A DNA stretch of 64,000 bases, from assembly GCA_015523335.1 (NCBI GenBank), contig WAKM01000057.1:1-64000 (forward strand). Direction: 5' to 3'. The translations under genes were made by a program, and so were the position numbers. The notes beneath the pieces were generated by a model. It saw only the letters and a list, made by a program, of their open reading frames with translations. It had not been told where the DNA came from and did not search any database. This stretch comes from Archaeoglobaceae archaeon. GTDB lineage: Archaea; Halobacteriota; Archaeoglobi; Archaeoglobales; Archaeoglobaceae. This document shows positions 55,925-64,000 of the stretch, piece by piece. Positions within the stretch are counted from its first letter, which is position 1; each line of letters begins with the position of its first letter.

Positions 55925-56992
55925 CTAAAACTTTTGAATTCCGAAGCGAGCCCAGATGTTGCAAGTCCCCTCGAAACTTACCATACAAGGTCCGATTGGT
56001 GTTTTCGGGGTGCAAGCCTTCATGAAAAGCGGACAGTCGGTCGGATCGATCAAACCCCTCAGCAGTTCTCCACACCTACACGCTCTCTTCTTCGCATCCT
56101 CCTTAGGAACGAAATCTTCGAAGACGTCTTCGAAAACCTTCGTAGCATCGGAATCTTCGAACTTCTTATTTATAGCCCCTCCGGAGTTCGGAACGACTCC
56201 CAATCCCCTCCATTCCCAGTCTTCTCTCGCAAAGACTTCGTTCATGACTTTCTGGGCTTTAATGTTGCCCTCGTAGCGAACTGCCCTTACGTATTCGTTC
56301 TTAACTCCGACCTCCCCGTTCTTTATCATCTTCACGAGCATCAGTAAGGCGAGCATGACGTCCTCCGGCTCGAAACCGGCTATAACCTGCGGGAATCTTA
56401 TGTGTTCGTATGCTTTCACACCTACGATCGTCGAAACGTGCCCGGGATTGATAAAACCGTCTATTCTTACATCTCCCAAAGATAGAAGGTGTTCCATTGC
56501 CGGAACGAAGAATCTATGCGCTGAGAAGACGTAGAAGTTTTCCACACCGTCCAAAATTGCTAAAGCAGTTGAGGGCATCGTGGTTTCGAATCCTATGGCG
56601 AAGTGAACAACCGGCTTACCGTTGCTCTTCGCGATTTCGAGAGCGTCGAAGACGCTGTAAACGATTCTTACATCGTAACCTTTGGATTTGTAGTAGAACA
56701 GGGATCTCCCCTCAAACGGAACTCTCGCCATGTCGCCGAACGTTGTCAGTATCACATTCTTACGCTCGAGTAGGAAGAATATCTTCTGAAGATCTATATC
56801 CGGCGTTATGCAAACCGGGCATCCCGGTCCGCTTATCAGCTTCAGGTTTTCGGGCAGAAGGCTTCGTAGGTTGTAGCGGGTTACCGTATCCTCATGAGTT
56901 CCGCAGAGGTGCATTATTTTGAGGGGTCTGAAATCTTTCATCTCCTCCGCTATCTTCTTCGCAAGATCCGAGATTATCCGCCTTCTCTCCAT
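55925..56992 (-). CDS. hypD: Hydrogenase maturation protein HypD
   Basis: The 355-residue HypD builds the Fe(CN)2CO centre of [NiFe] hydrogenases with HypC. Family motifs: MHLCGTHEDTV near residue 27, ISGPGCPVCITP (Cys pair near 57), VHFAIGFETTMPSTALAIL, GFINPGHVSTIVG and the C-terminal iron-sulfur cysteines CRCGELLRG, CPLFMKACTPKTPIGPCMVSF (separated here). No other hyp or hydrogenase genes are nearby, so this gene is isolated. Confidence 0.95.
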   Translation of the reverse strand: MERRRIISDLAKKIAEEMKDFRPLKIMHLCGTHEDTVTRYNLRSLLPENLKLISGPGCPVCITPDIDLQKIFFLLERKNVILTTFGDMARVPFEGRSLFYYKSKGYDVRIVYSVFDALEIAKSNGKPVVHFAIGFETTMPSTALAILDGVENFYVFSAHRFFVPAMEHLLSLGDVRIDGFINPGHVSTIVGVKAYEHIRFPQVIAGFEPEDVMLALLMLVKMIKNGEVGVKNEYVRAVRYEGNIKAQKVMNEVFAREDWEWRGLGVVPNSGGAINKKFEDSDATKVFEDVFEDFVPKEDAKKRACRCGELLRGLIDPTDCPLFMKACTPKTPIGPCMVSFEGTCNIWARFGIQKF

Positions 56993-57057
56993 CGCTTCAG
57001 ACTTCAGCCCATGTTATAAAACGGTAACGTTAAGACTTCGAAAGTGGACGATCAAAT

Positions 57058-57627
57058 ATGGAAAGAAAAATTGTCTATTTTGAGGAGAAGGGCGAGAAGA
57101 ACACGGACGAAACTCTAAGACTTGCGAAGGAGAGGGCTTTGGAGTTGGATATCAAGCACGTTGTGGTTGCGAGCACATCCGGTAAGACGGGAAAGAAAGC
57201 TATAGATGTTTTTGAAGGAACCGGAGTAAACGTTGTGGTGGTTTCGCATCAGTTCGGTTACAAGAAACCCAACAAGCTTGAGATGGACGAAGATCTTAGG
57301 AAATTCATAGAGAGTAAGGCAAAGCTTGTCGTTGGTTCAGATCTGTTTACGACCGTTCCGAAGTTAACGCAGAAATGCGGAGGTTGGAATCCTTTCAATA
57401 TCGTTGCCGACACCCTTAGACTCTTCTGCGAGGGTATGAAGGTCTGCATTGAGATTGCGGTCATGGCTTCCGATGCCGGAGCTATTCCCACTGACGAAGA
57501 AGTTATAGCGGTAGCCGGAACAACAAGAGGTGCGGATACTGCGATAGTTTTAAAGCCGGCTAACGTCCACAGATTCTTCGAAATAGACGTCAGAGAGATA
57601 ATATGCATGCCGAGGGTTAATCGTTGA
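57058..57627 (+). CDS. Pyruvate kinase C-terminal-domain-like protein (COG1751)
   Basis: The 189-residue protein is a stand-alone version of the pyruvate kinase alpha/beta domain: HVVVASTSGKTGKKAID near residues 35-51, VVVVSHQFGYKKPN and VIAVAGTTRGADTAIVLKPA near the C-terminus. It lacks the catalytic barrel and cannot be a pyruvate kinase itself. It may bind a small effector. Start ATG follows HypD divergently. Confidence 0.85.
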   Translation: MERKIVYFEEKGEKNTDETLRLAKERALELDIKHVVVASTSGKTGKKAIDVFEGTGVNVVVVSHQFGYKKPNKLEMDEDLRKFIESKAKLVVGSDLFTTVPKLTQKCGGWNPFNIVADTLRLFCEGMKVCIEIAVMASDAGAIPTDEEVIAVAGTTRGADTAIVLKPANVHRFFEIDVREIICMPRVNR

Positions 57628-57912
57628 ACCAGAAGGCGGGAGTAGGCACATATTAAGAACTTTTAAGCAAAAATACGTAAACTTGACGGTGATGTTGCAA
57701 CACTGTTGATACCGTATTTAAATGGTGCACAATGCAAAATCACGACCAAAATTTAATTAAATTAATAATTATTTGTTTTTATCACTATGTTTATTTAAAG
57801 AATGATTGCTACTTTGATGTTGTAAATTTTTATGATGTTTTGTTAAATTTATTTTTTACATTCGTAAAATAATTTATATATCCATAATATTTAGATCTGC
57901 AGATGTGTTCGA
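57628..57912. other. AT-rich gap before wtpA remnant
   Basis: A 285-base intergenic stretch, very AT-rich from about 57700, with no reading frame I can support. TTTATATATCC at about 57872-57882 is a likely TATA box for the former wtp operon, about 35 bases before its ATG. No clear palindromic tungstate-sensor site was seen. Confidence 0.5.
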
Positions 57913-58146
57913 ATGAGGTCGTTTGCCGTAGCTGTGATCGTTGTATTAATTATCATGCTCTTAGGATGCGTCCAACAAACTGAGGAAGTCGGAAAGAAGG
58001 TTATACACGTCTATTGTGGAGCGGGAATGCGAAAGCCGATGGATGAAATTGCAAAGGAATTCGAGAAGGAGTATGGGGTCAAGGTTCTATGCGATTACGC
58101 GGGAAGCGGATATCTACTTGCTAAGATCGAAGCTACGAAGATTTGA
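57913..58146 (+). pseudogene. wtpA: Truncated tungstate/molybdate-binding lipoprotein WtpA
   Basis: Only the first 77 residues of a substrate-binding protein remain: a lipoprotein signal (VLIIMLLGC lipobox), then VIHVYCGAGMRKPMDEIAKEF and the binding-site stretch YAGSGYLLAKIEATK. A full WtpA has about 340 residues. The frame stops at TGA exactly where the wtpB coding sequence begins, so an internal deletion of roughly 800 bases removed the rest of wtpA. No oxyanion could be bound by this fragment. Confidence 0.85.
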
Positions 58147-58929
58147 AAAGCACAGATTCGTAGTCCTATGAGGGGCGATCACATTTTTAGCCCTAACGTT
58201 TTTTATATTGATCGTTCTTTCGGTAGTTTTATCGATAACCGGAAAGATTACCCCTCAAACTCTTCAAAACGCTCTCAGCTCGGAGGAAGTTCAGTTTGCC
58301 ATATCCTTAAGTCTTAGATCAGCCTTCGTAGCTACACTTTTTGCCCTACTCATGGGAATTCCATCGGCTTACGCCTTGGCGAGGTATCACTTCAGGGGTA
58401 AGGAAGTTCTGGACAGCTTGATCGACTTGCCAGTTGTTCTGTCTCCGCTCATCTCTGGTTTTGGACTGCTAATTTTCTTCGGAGAAACGGGAATAGATAG
58501 GTTCATAACCGAGCACATCGTTAGAGTCGTTTTTACACCGGAATAATCGTAGCCCAGTTCTTCGTTGCAACTCCATTCGTGATCCGAACTGCAAGGGCAG
58601 TTTTCGAAAGCATAGATTCGAAGTATGAATTGGTTGCTCAGAGCCTTGGTTCAAGCAGGTTTGAGAGCTTTTTGAGAGTTACGCTTCCAATGGCAAAGAA
58701 GGGGATCTTAGCGGGAACTATCTTGGCTTGGGCTCGATGCATCGGTGAATTTGGAGCTACTTTAATGTTAGCCAGAACCACGAAGATGAGAACTGAAACT
58801 CTGCCGATCGCAGTATTTCTTAACATTTCAGTCGAAAACATAGAGCTCGATTTGGCTATAGCGTTTATAATGCTCGTAATAGCGATTTTGACGATAATTT
58901 CGATTAAACTCGTTGCAAGTTCGAGGTGA
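58139..58929 (+). pseudogene. wtpB: Broken tungstate ABC transporter permease WtpB
   Basis: The reading resembles a complete 263-residue WtpB/ModB permease but has two lesions. The N-terminus RFEKHRFVVL is followed by TGA (58169-58171) where TGG is likely, then the frame runs on (GAITFLALTFFILIVL). Near 58540-58546 the frame shifts by one base: FTPE-stop becomes GIIVAQFFVATPFVI in the next frame, which continues to 58929 with the EAA-type loop SLGSSRFESFLRVTLPMA and GEFGATLML. No functional start remains for the first part. Confidence 0.85.
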
Positions 58930-58934
58930 TTTTT

Positions 58935-59926
58935 ATGCTGACAATTGAAAATTTGAGGAAGAGGCTCGAACAATTCACGCTTGAAATTGACAGGCTTGAT
59001 ATTGAAGACCTTCGTTTTCTTAGGTTTAAGTGGAGCCGAAAAGACAACGTTGCTTGAAATAATTGCCGGCTTTAGAAAGCCCGATTTCGGAAGGATTATA
59101 CTCGATGGCAAGGATATAACGGATAAGCCTACAAACGAACGCAAGATCGTGATGTGTCACGGAAGATACCTCTTTCCACATTTAAGCGTTGAAGAAAACA
59201 TAGGCTACGGAATCAAGGATAAGAGAAAGAAGGAGAGGGTTAAGGAAGTTGCGGAGATGCTTGGAATTGAACATCTGCTTAAGAGAAAGCCCGATACCCT
59301 GAGCATGGGCGAACAGCAACGAGTTGCTTTGGCAAGAGCTTTGGCAATTGAACCTAAGGTCATCTTGCTGGATGAACCTCTAAAACTCTCTGGACAGACT
59401 CACTCATGAGAATCTATTACTTGAGCTTAAGAGGATTCACGAGAGCACCGGAACAACTTTTATTCATGTAACGCACGATTTTATAGAGGCTATCTCTCTC
59501 GCAAACAGAATTGCGGTTCTAAAGGATGGAAAGATCGAGCAGTGTGGAAGTGTTGAGGATATTCTAAGAAATCCCAGAAATGTGTTCGTTGCAAAGTTCG
59601 TTGGAGTTAAGAATCTGCTTGAGGGGAAGATCGTTGGAGAGAATGGACACTACGTGTTCGAAGGGGGAATAAGGATCAAACTCAACGGAAATTACGAATG
59701 CGGTAACATTGTGCTCGGAATTCGTCCCGAAGATATCTTGATAATAAGCAGTAGCAACTGCAGATTCAGAGGTGAAAACGTATTCGTTGCAAGAGTTTTG
59801 GACATCTATCCTCTAACACTTTCAACTGTTAGGGTTCTTTTGAATGTGAACGGAACTAAACTCGTTGTGAAAACGATAAAGTCCAAGGCTATCAGGATGG
59901 GTCTAAGGAGGGGTAGCGAAATCTAG
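58935..59926 (+). pseudogene. wtpC: Broken tungstate ABC transporter ATP-binding protein WtpC
   Basis: Three frames together spell a full ATP-binding subunit. Frame one gives [18 protein letters not shown]; after about 59005 a shift leads to [17 protein letters not shown], and after about 59380-59390 a second shift leads to [19 protein letters not shown] and HVTHDFIEAISLANRIAVL, ending at 59926 with a TOBE-like region. Walker A has Glu where the second-last Gly should be (GAEKT for GAGKT), the Q-loop glutamine is lost ([11 protein letters not shown]), and the signature reads [15 protein letters not shown]. It cannot be a working ATPase. Confidence 0.88.
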
Positions 59927-60204
59927 ATATGCGTGATGTCTGCAATTCCAATTCGACAAGCTTGAAGATTTGGGTTATTTAAAGGTAAACTGACATTTTC
60001 AACAATACTTGCAATCATCCTTAGATTTCCCCTAACGTTAGCTACTTATCATTGATTTACCTTTCACAGCTTTTCCTTCAGCAACACAGCAAAAAAGGGT
60101 TGCATTTTCTCTGACAGCCAATTTAGAATGAACTTCTAATAGTTTTTTAGTGACCTCAGATCATTGGGAAATTGCTAAATAAGTTCTCGATCGTTTAATT
60201 CGAT
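59927..60204. other. Gap with possible gene remnant
   Basis: This 278-base stretch follows wtpC. On the minus strand 60038-60160 is open for 40 codons and reads like protein (HSKLAVRENATLFCCVAEGK) but lacks a start codon, so it may be a decayed gene end. CTAACGTTAG at 60032-60041 is a 10-base palindrome. TATA-like GCTAAATAAG (60173-60182) fits a leaderless start for the next gene. Confidence 0.4.
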
Positions 60205-60921
60205 GTGAAGATAACTGTATGCGAGACGTCAGATGATAATTTCTGGAACGATTGGCTGAAAATAGCCAAGAATTCAGGTAATATCGTTCTTTTACCAGAA
60301 CTACCAGCTTATCCTTGGTTTGCAAAGTATTCGAAGTTTGATAGGAGAATCTGGAGTGAGGCTTTGGAGACTCATGACAGGCTTATAGCAAAGCTTGAAG
60401 AGATCGACTTTGCAGTTGTTTCAACTCGTCCCGTCCAAACAACCAGAAGGTTGAATCAGGCCTTTCTGTGGGACGGTGAATACATCCCGATCCGATCCAA
60501 ATATTACATGCCAAATGAGAAGGGATTCTACGAGAGGAGATGGTTCGACAAGGGTAACAGTAAAATTGAAGTTATAGAATGGAACGGAATTAGGCTGGGA
60601 GTTCTAATATGTAGCGAAGTTTTCTTTCAAGAGCTTGCAAGAGAATACGCAAAATTGGGAGTCCATGTGATCTTCGTTCCTCGTGCGACTCAGGATATAG
60701 AAAGGTGGTTGACAGCTTTGAAGATGACCGCTATCGTTTCTGGAGCGTTCGTAGCATCTTCAAACCGATATGGCAACGGCTTTAGCGGGAGAGGATGGAT
60801 AATTTCCCCTGAGGGAGATGTCCTCGCATCGACGTCGCAAAAGAGGAAATTCGTAAGTGTAGACGTTGATATAGAAGAAGCCGAAAAAGCAAAATCAACA
60901 TATCCAAGAACCCTTTATTAA
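60205..60921 (+). CDS. Carbon-nitrogen hydrolase (nitrilase superfamily)
   Basis: The 238-residue protein shows the nitrilase-fold catalytic set: Glu in LLPELPAYPWF near residue 33, Lys in RSKYYMPNEKGFYERRWF near 103 and Cys in LGVLICSEVFFQEL near 136. GRGWIISPEGDVLAS closes the fold. The N-terminus is shorter than usual for amidases, and the substrate is not known. GTG 60205 lies about 26 bases after a TATA-like GCTAAATAAG, so it is probably leaderless. It looks intact despite its decayed neighbours. Confidence 0.85.
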   Translation: MKITVCETSDDNFWNDWLKIAKNSGNIVLLPELPAYPWFAKYSKFDRRIWSEALETHDRLIAKLEEIDFAVVSTRPVQTTRRLNQAFLWDGEYIPIRSKYYMPNEKGFYERRWFDKGNSKIEVIEWNGIRLGVLICSEVFFQELAREYAKLGVHVIFVPRATQDIERWLTALKMTAIVSGAFVASSNRYGNGFSGRGWIISPEGDVLASTSQKRKFVSVDVDIEEAEKAKSTYPRTLY

Positions 60922-60975
60922 CCTTTAAGCTGGTTTCTTAAAAAAAGATATTAATCGAGCTTTCGAGCAAGTTTC

Positions 60976-61650
60976 ATGAAGGTTATTGCGATTCAGCACG
61001 TTTCGCATGAGCCGATGGGCTACATCGAAGATCTGCTGAAAGAGAAAGGCATAGAATACGAATACATCTATGTTTACGAAGGGGAGAAGCCAGAAATCAG
61101 AGATGCAACGCATATAGTGATTATGGGCGGTCCGATGGGTGTTTATGAGGAAGATAAATATCCGTTTTTAGCTCAGGAAAAGGAGATGATAAGGCAGGCT
61201 TTCAAGCGGAACATACCGATTTTGGGAATTTGTTTGGGAGCACAGCTAATTGCAAATGCGTTGGGAAAGAGGGTTTATCCGTATAAAAAGGAATTAGGAT
61301 GGTCCGAGGTTAAGAAGTTTGAAGATGACTTTGTAACCAAAGATCTGCCAGAAATCTTGACGGTCTTCCAGTGGCACGGTGACACGTTTGATCTTCCTGA
61401 GGGTGCAAAATTGCTCTATGCTGGAGATTTGGTTAGAAATCAGGCATTCCGAGTTGGAAATGCCATAGGATTGCAATTCCACTTAGAGGTAACTCCCGAA
61501 ATCGTGAGGGATTGGGTTGAGAAAGAAGATAGCTTAAGCGATGAGGATAAGAAGAGGATAATCGCGGAAACCGATGAGCATATAGATGAACTGCTCGATA
61601 ATTGTAGAAAGTTCGTTGATGCGTTTTTAAGCCTTGATTTTAATCCTTAA
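60976..61650 (+). CDS. Class I glutamine amidotransferase (GMP synthase-like)
   Basis: The 224-residue protein has the amidotransferase nucleophile site ILGICLGAQLIANALG (Cys near residue 81), GGPMGVYEEDKYPFL, and the His/Glu pair in LQFHLEVTPEIV near residue 166. It is a stand-alone type 1 glutaminase domain (COG0518), not linked to a synthetase gene. TATA-like GATATTAATC lies 25 bases upstream of the ATG. It overlaps the end of the convergent regulator pseudogene by 24 bases. Confidence 0.88.
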   Translation: MKVIAIQHVSHEPMGYIEDLLKEKGIEYEYIYVYEGEKPEIRDATHIVIMGGPMGVYEEDKYPFLAQEKEMIRQAFKRNIPILGICLGAQLIANALGKRVYPYKKELGWSEVKKFEDDFVTKDLPEILTVFQWHGDTFDLPEGAKLLYAGDLVRNQAFRVGNAIGLQFHLEVTPEIVRDWVEKEDSLSDEDKKRIIAETDEHIDELLDNCRKFVDAFLSLDFNP

Positions 61651-62161
61651 CTTTGTCAGATCTTCTTTGATCTCAGCGTTTATTCCGACTCCGCTGAAGA
61701 CCTCCTCAAGGAATATCTTGATAAAGCTCTTCGTTATCTCGTTGCCCAATATGAGCGTCCACTCGTTTTCTGCAACCTTATTGACTCTAAAGAAGTTGCA
61801 AGCTTCGAGTCTCTCCAATATGTATTCAGCAGACTTTCCCATGAACTGTTCAGCATGAGCCTTCGCGATTTCTCTGTGTATCTCCCAGAACTTCTCACTT
61901 TCCGGATGAGTTTCTATGAATCTCAGAAATGTAACCCAATGATCTATGTCGAGAATTATGTGCTCCCCCTTCTGCAAGCATCTCAGCGTAGATCATTATC
62001 CTATCGCTCTCATACCTTTCAAAATCCCTGTAGATTGAATAGAACTTGAAAACCCTTCTGATCAATTCGCTCTGCGAAACTCGTATTTCATCCTTAAGAC
62101 GATTGAATATTTCGTAACTCTCTTCGTCGAGAGCTACCGTAACTCTAATCGGCTTCTTCAT
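61627..62161 (-). pseudogene. Ribbon-helix-helix (CopG-like) regulator split by a one-base frameshift
   Basis: Two overlapping frames form one gene. The first, 62161-61895, begins KKPIRVTVALDEESYEIFNRL and SQSELIRRVFKFYSIY, a clear RHH DNA-binding domain, then MIYAEMLAEG. Removing one G from the GGGGG run (CCCCC at 61965-61969 on plus) continues it as EHIILDIDHWVTFLRFIETH, the conserved C-terminal sensor-like domain, to 61627. Without that change the first frame ends in nonsense and the second (61977-61627) lacks a DNA-binding part. It may be a true lesion, a sequencing error in the homopolymer, or a programmed shift. Confidence 0.72.
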
Positions 62162-62184
62162 GCTTTACGATCCCCTTTAAGTTT

Positions 62185-62885
62185 TTATTCAAACATACTT
62201 GCGAGGTTTTCAGCCTCTGGGAACTTCCTCATTGCATTCTCAATAGTTCTCTCTATATCCTCTTCAACGCTCCTCGATGTCCTGCCATGACCGGGTAAAA
62301 GCAGATCTATCTTCATGGTCTTTAACCTTCGCAGGGAGTTGAAGTATTCGGCTAAACTTCCAGATTTGAAGATCGTCGATAGCGTCCCGCTCGCGAAGAG
62401 AGCATCCCCAGAAAACAGAATTCTTTTCCTCGGTTCGTAAAGGCAGATGCAACCGGAAGTATGACCGGGAGTGTATAGAACCTTCAGAAACCAACTACCC
62501 AAGTCGATGACGTCAGTATTGTTCAGCCAAATATGAACCTTGTAACCGATGGGCTTCTGCCCATGAGCTCTGCACATCGTAACCTCGTCATCGCCATATA
62601 TTATCTTAACAGCCGCAAACCTATGTGCGGCTATCATCGAATGCTTCTGTAGAAACAGATTTCCGCCTATGTGATCGAAATGCTCATGCGTGTTGATAAC
62701 GATGTCCACATCTTTCGGCTTCAATCCTATATCATTCAGCTCCTTTTCAAGAGTTGGGAAGTCCTTAGCCGTTCCGGAATCCACTAAAGCTATTCTGTCC
62801 GCTGTGATCAGGTAGCAATGACTCGAAAGTCTTCCCGGCTTTATCTGGTAGAGATCCTCGAATATCCTGCGATACGTATGATCAC
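62185..62885 (-). pseudogene. Metallo-beta-lactamase-fold hydrolase with damaged N-terminus
   Basis: From GTG 62784 down to 62185 a frame of 199 residues holds the metal ligands NTHEHFDHIGGN (HxHxDH), GHTSG, FSGDALF and LPGHGRTS: a glyoxalase II/flavoprotein-like fold. Its true N-terminus lies upstream in the same frame (ARGRLSSHCYLITADRIALVDSG-like, visible as LYQIKPGRLSSHCYLITADR) but has no start codon. A GGAGGTGATC ribosome site at about 62880-62889 is followed by ATA instead of ATG, then RIAGYS in another frame, so a one-base deletion near 62858 seems also present. It may still be translated from GTG 62784, without strand one. Confidence 0.6.
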
Positions 62886-62907
62886 CTCCGAAAAGAAAAT
62901 AAAAAAG

Positions 62908-64000
<1,093 letters not shown>

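Noticed and set aside
60032-60041. CTAACGTTAG palindrome as an HSR1 site
   Set aside because: The half sites match but the five-base spacer required by the motif is absent, and no promoter is in the right place.

Overview
The window reads as a chromosomal segment of a hyperthermophilic euryarchaeon of the order Archaeoglobales (Archaeoglobus, Ferroglobus or Geoglobus type; the genus cannot be fixed from sequence reading alone). Supporting signs are TATA boxes about 25 bases before start codons (many genes look leaderless), GGTGAT-like ribosome sites, archaeal-only families (CobT of the UPF0284 type, isopentenyl phosphate kinase, CofC for coenzyme F420, the archaeosine enzyme RaSEA, CDC48/VAT), and an HSR1-type heat-shock regulator with a CTAAC-N5-GTTAG operator, as known from Archaeoglobus fulgidus. 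Coding density is very high; no gap exceeds 300 bases. I see no CRISPR array, intact insertion sequence, rRNA or replication origin.

Layout. 0-3.3 kb: FeoB iron transporter, a small membrane protein and S-adenosylhomocysteine hydrolase. 3.3-9.5 kb (minus): PAPS-reductase-like protein, PspC protein, class II aldolase, then cobA, hemC and hemL for tetrapyrroles, and a DUF401 permease. 9.6-15.3 kb: MoeA fused to a periplasmic-binding-like domain, ThiC, tRNA-Leu(CAG), a glycosyltransferase and CobT. 15.4-22.1 kb (plus): isopentenyl phosphate kinase, type 2 IPP isomerase and polyprenyl synthase (archaeal lipid precursors), a DUF58 protein, a GTPBP1-like GTPase and small membrane proteins. 22-32.5 kb: nicotinamidase, RtcA, a minus operon with an AN1-zinc-finger rhomboid, RaSEA, a DUF89 phosphatase and a Cys-rich protein, then a biotin carrier, a TtuA-like tRNA thiolase, an FAD oxidoreductase, PanE and an AmmeMemoRadiSam radical SAM enzyme. 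32.5-36 kb: two adjacent acyl-CoA ligases.

36.1-39.8 kb is a heat-shock operon (HSR1 - CDC48/VAT - Hsp20) with its operator visible. 40-43 kb: adenylate kinase, DUF483, Agl23. 43.2-47.5 kb is a minus-strand locus joining pyruvate:ferredoxin oxidoreductase (porGDAB) to a divergent carboxyltransferase and two micro-ORFs, one a biotin-carrier N-terminus without its biotin domain. 47.6-57.6 kb: tRNA-Arg(TCG), a secreted propeller-PKD protein, HD and Mut7-C proteins, CofC, XTP pyrophosphatase, a KaiC-like ATPase with its presumed regulator and an unlisted zinc-ribbon protein, SAM hydrolase, HARP-type RNase P, HypD.

57.9-62.9 kb stands apart as a zone of gene decay: a tungstate transporter operon (wtpABC) with a large deletion, a nonsense codon, three frameshifts and a damaged Walker A motif, then a ribbon-helix-helix regulator split by one extra G, and a metallo-beta-lactamase-fold gene with a broken start. 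The window closes with glnK and a partial ammonium transporter.

All functions are inferred by reading motifs and remembered family features; no database search was run.
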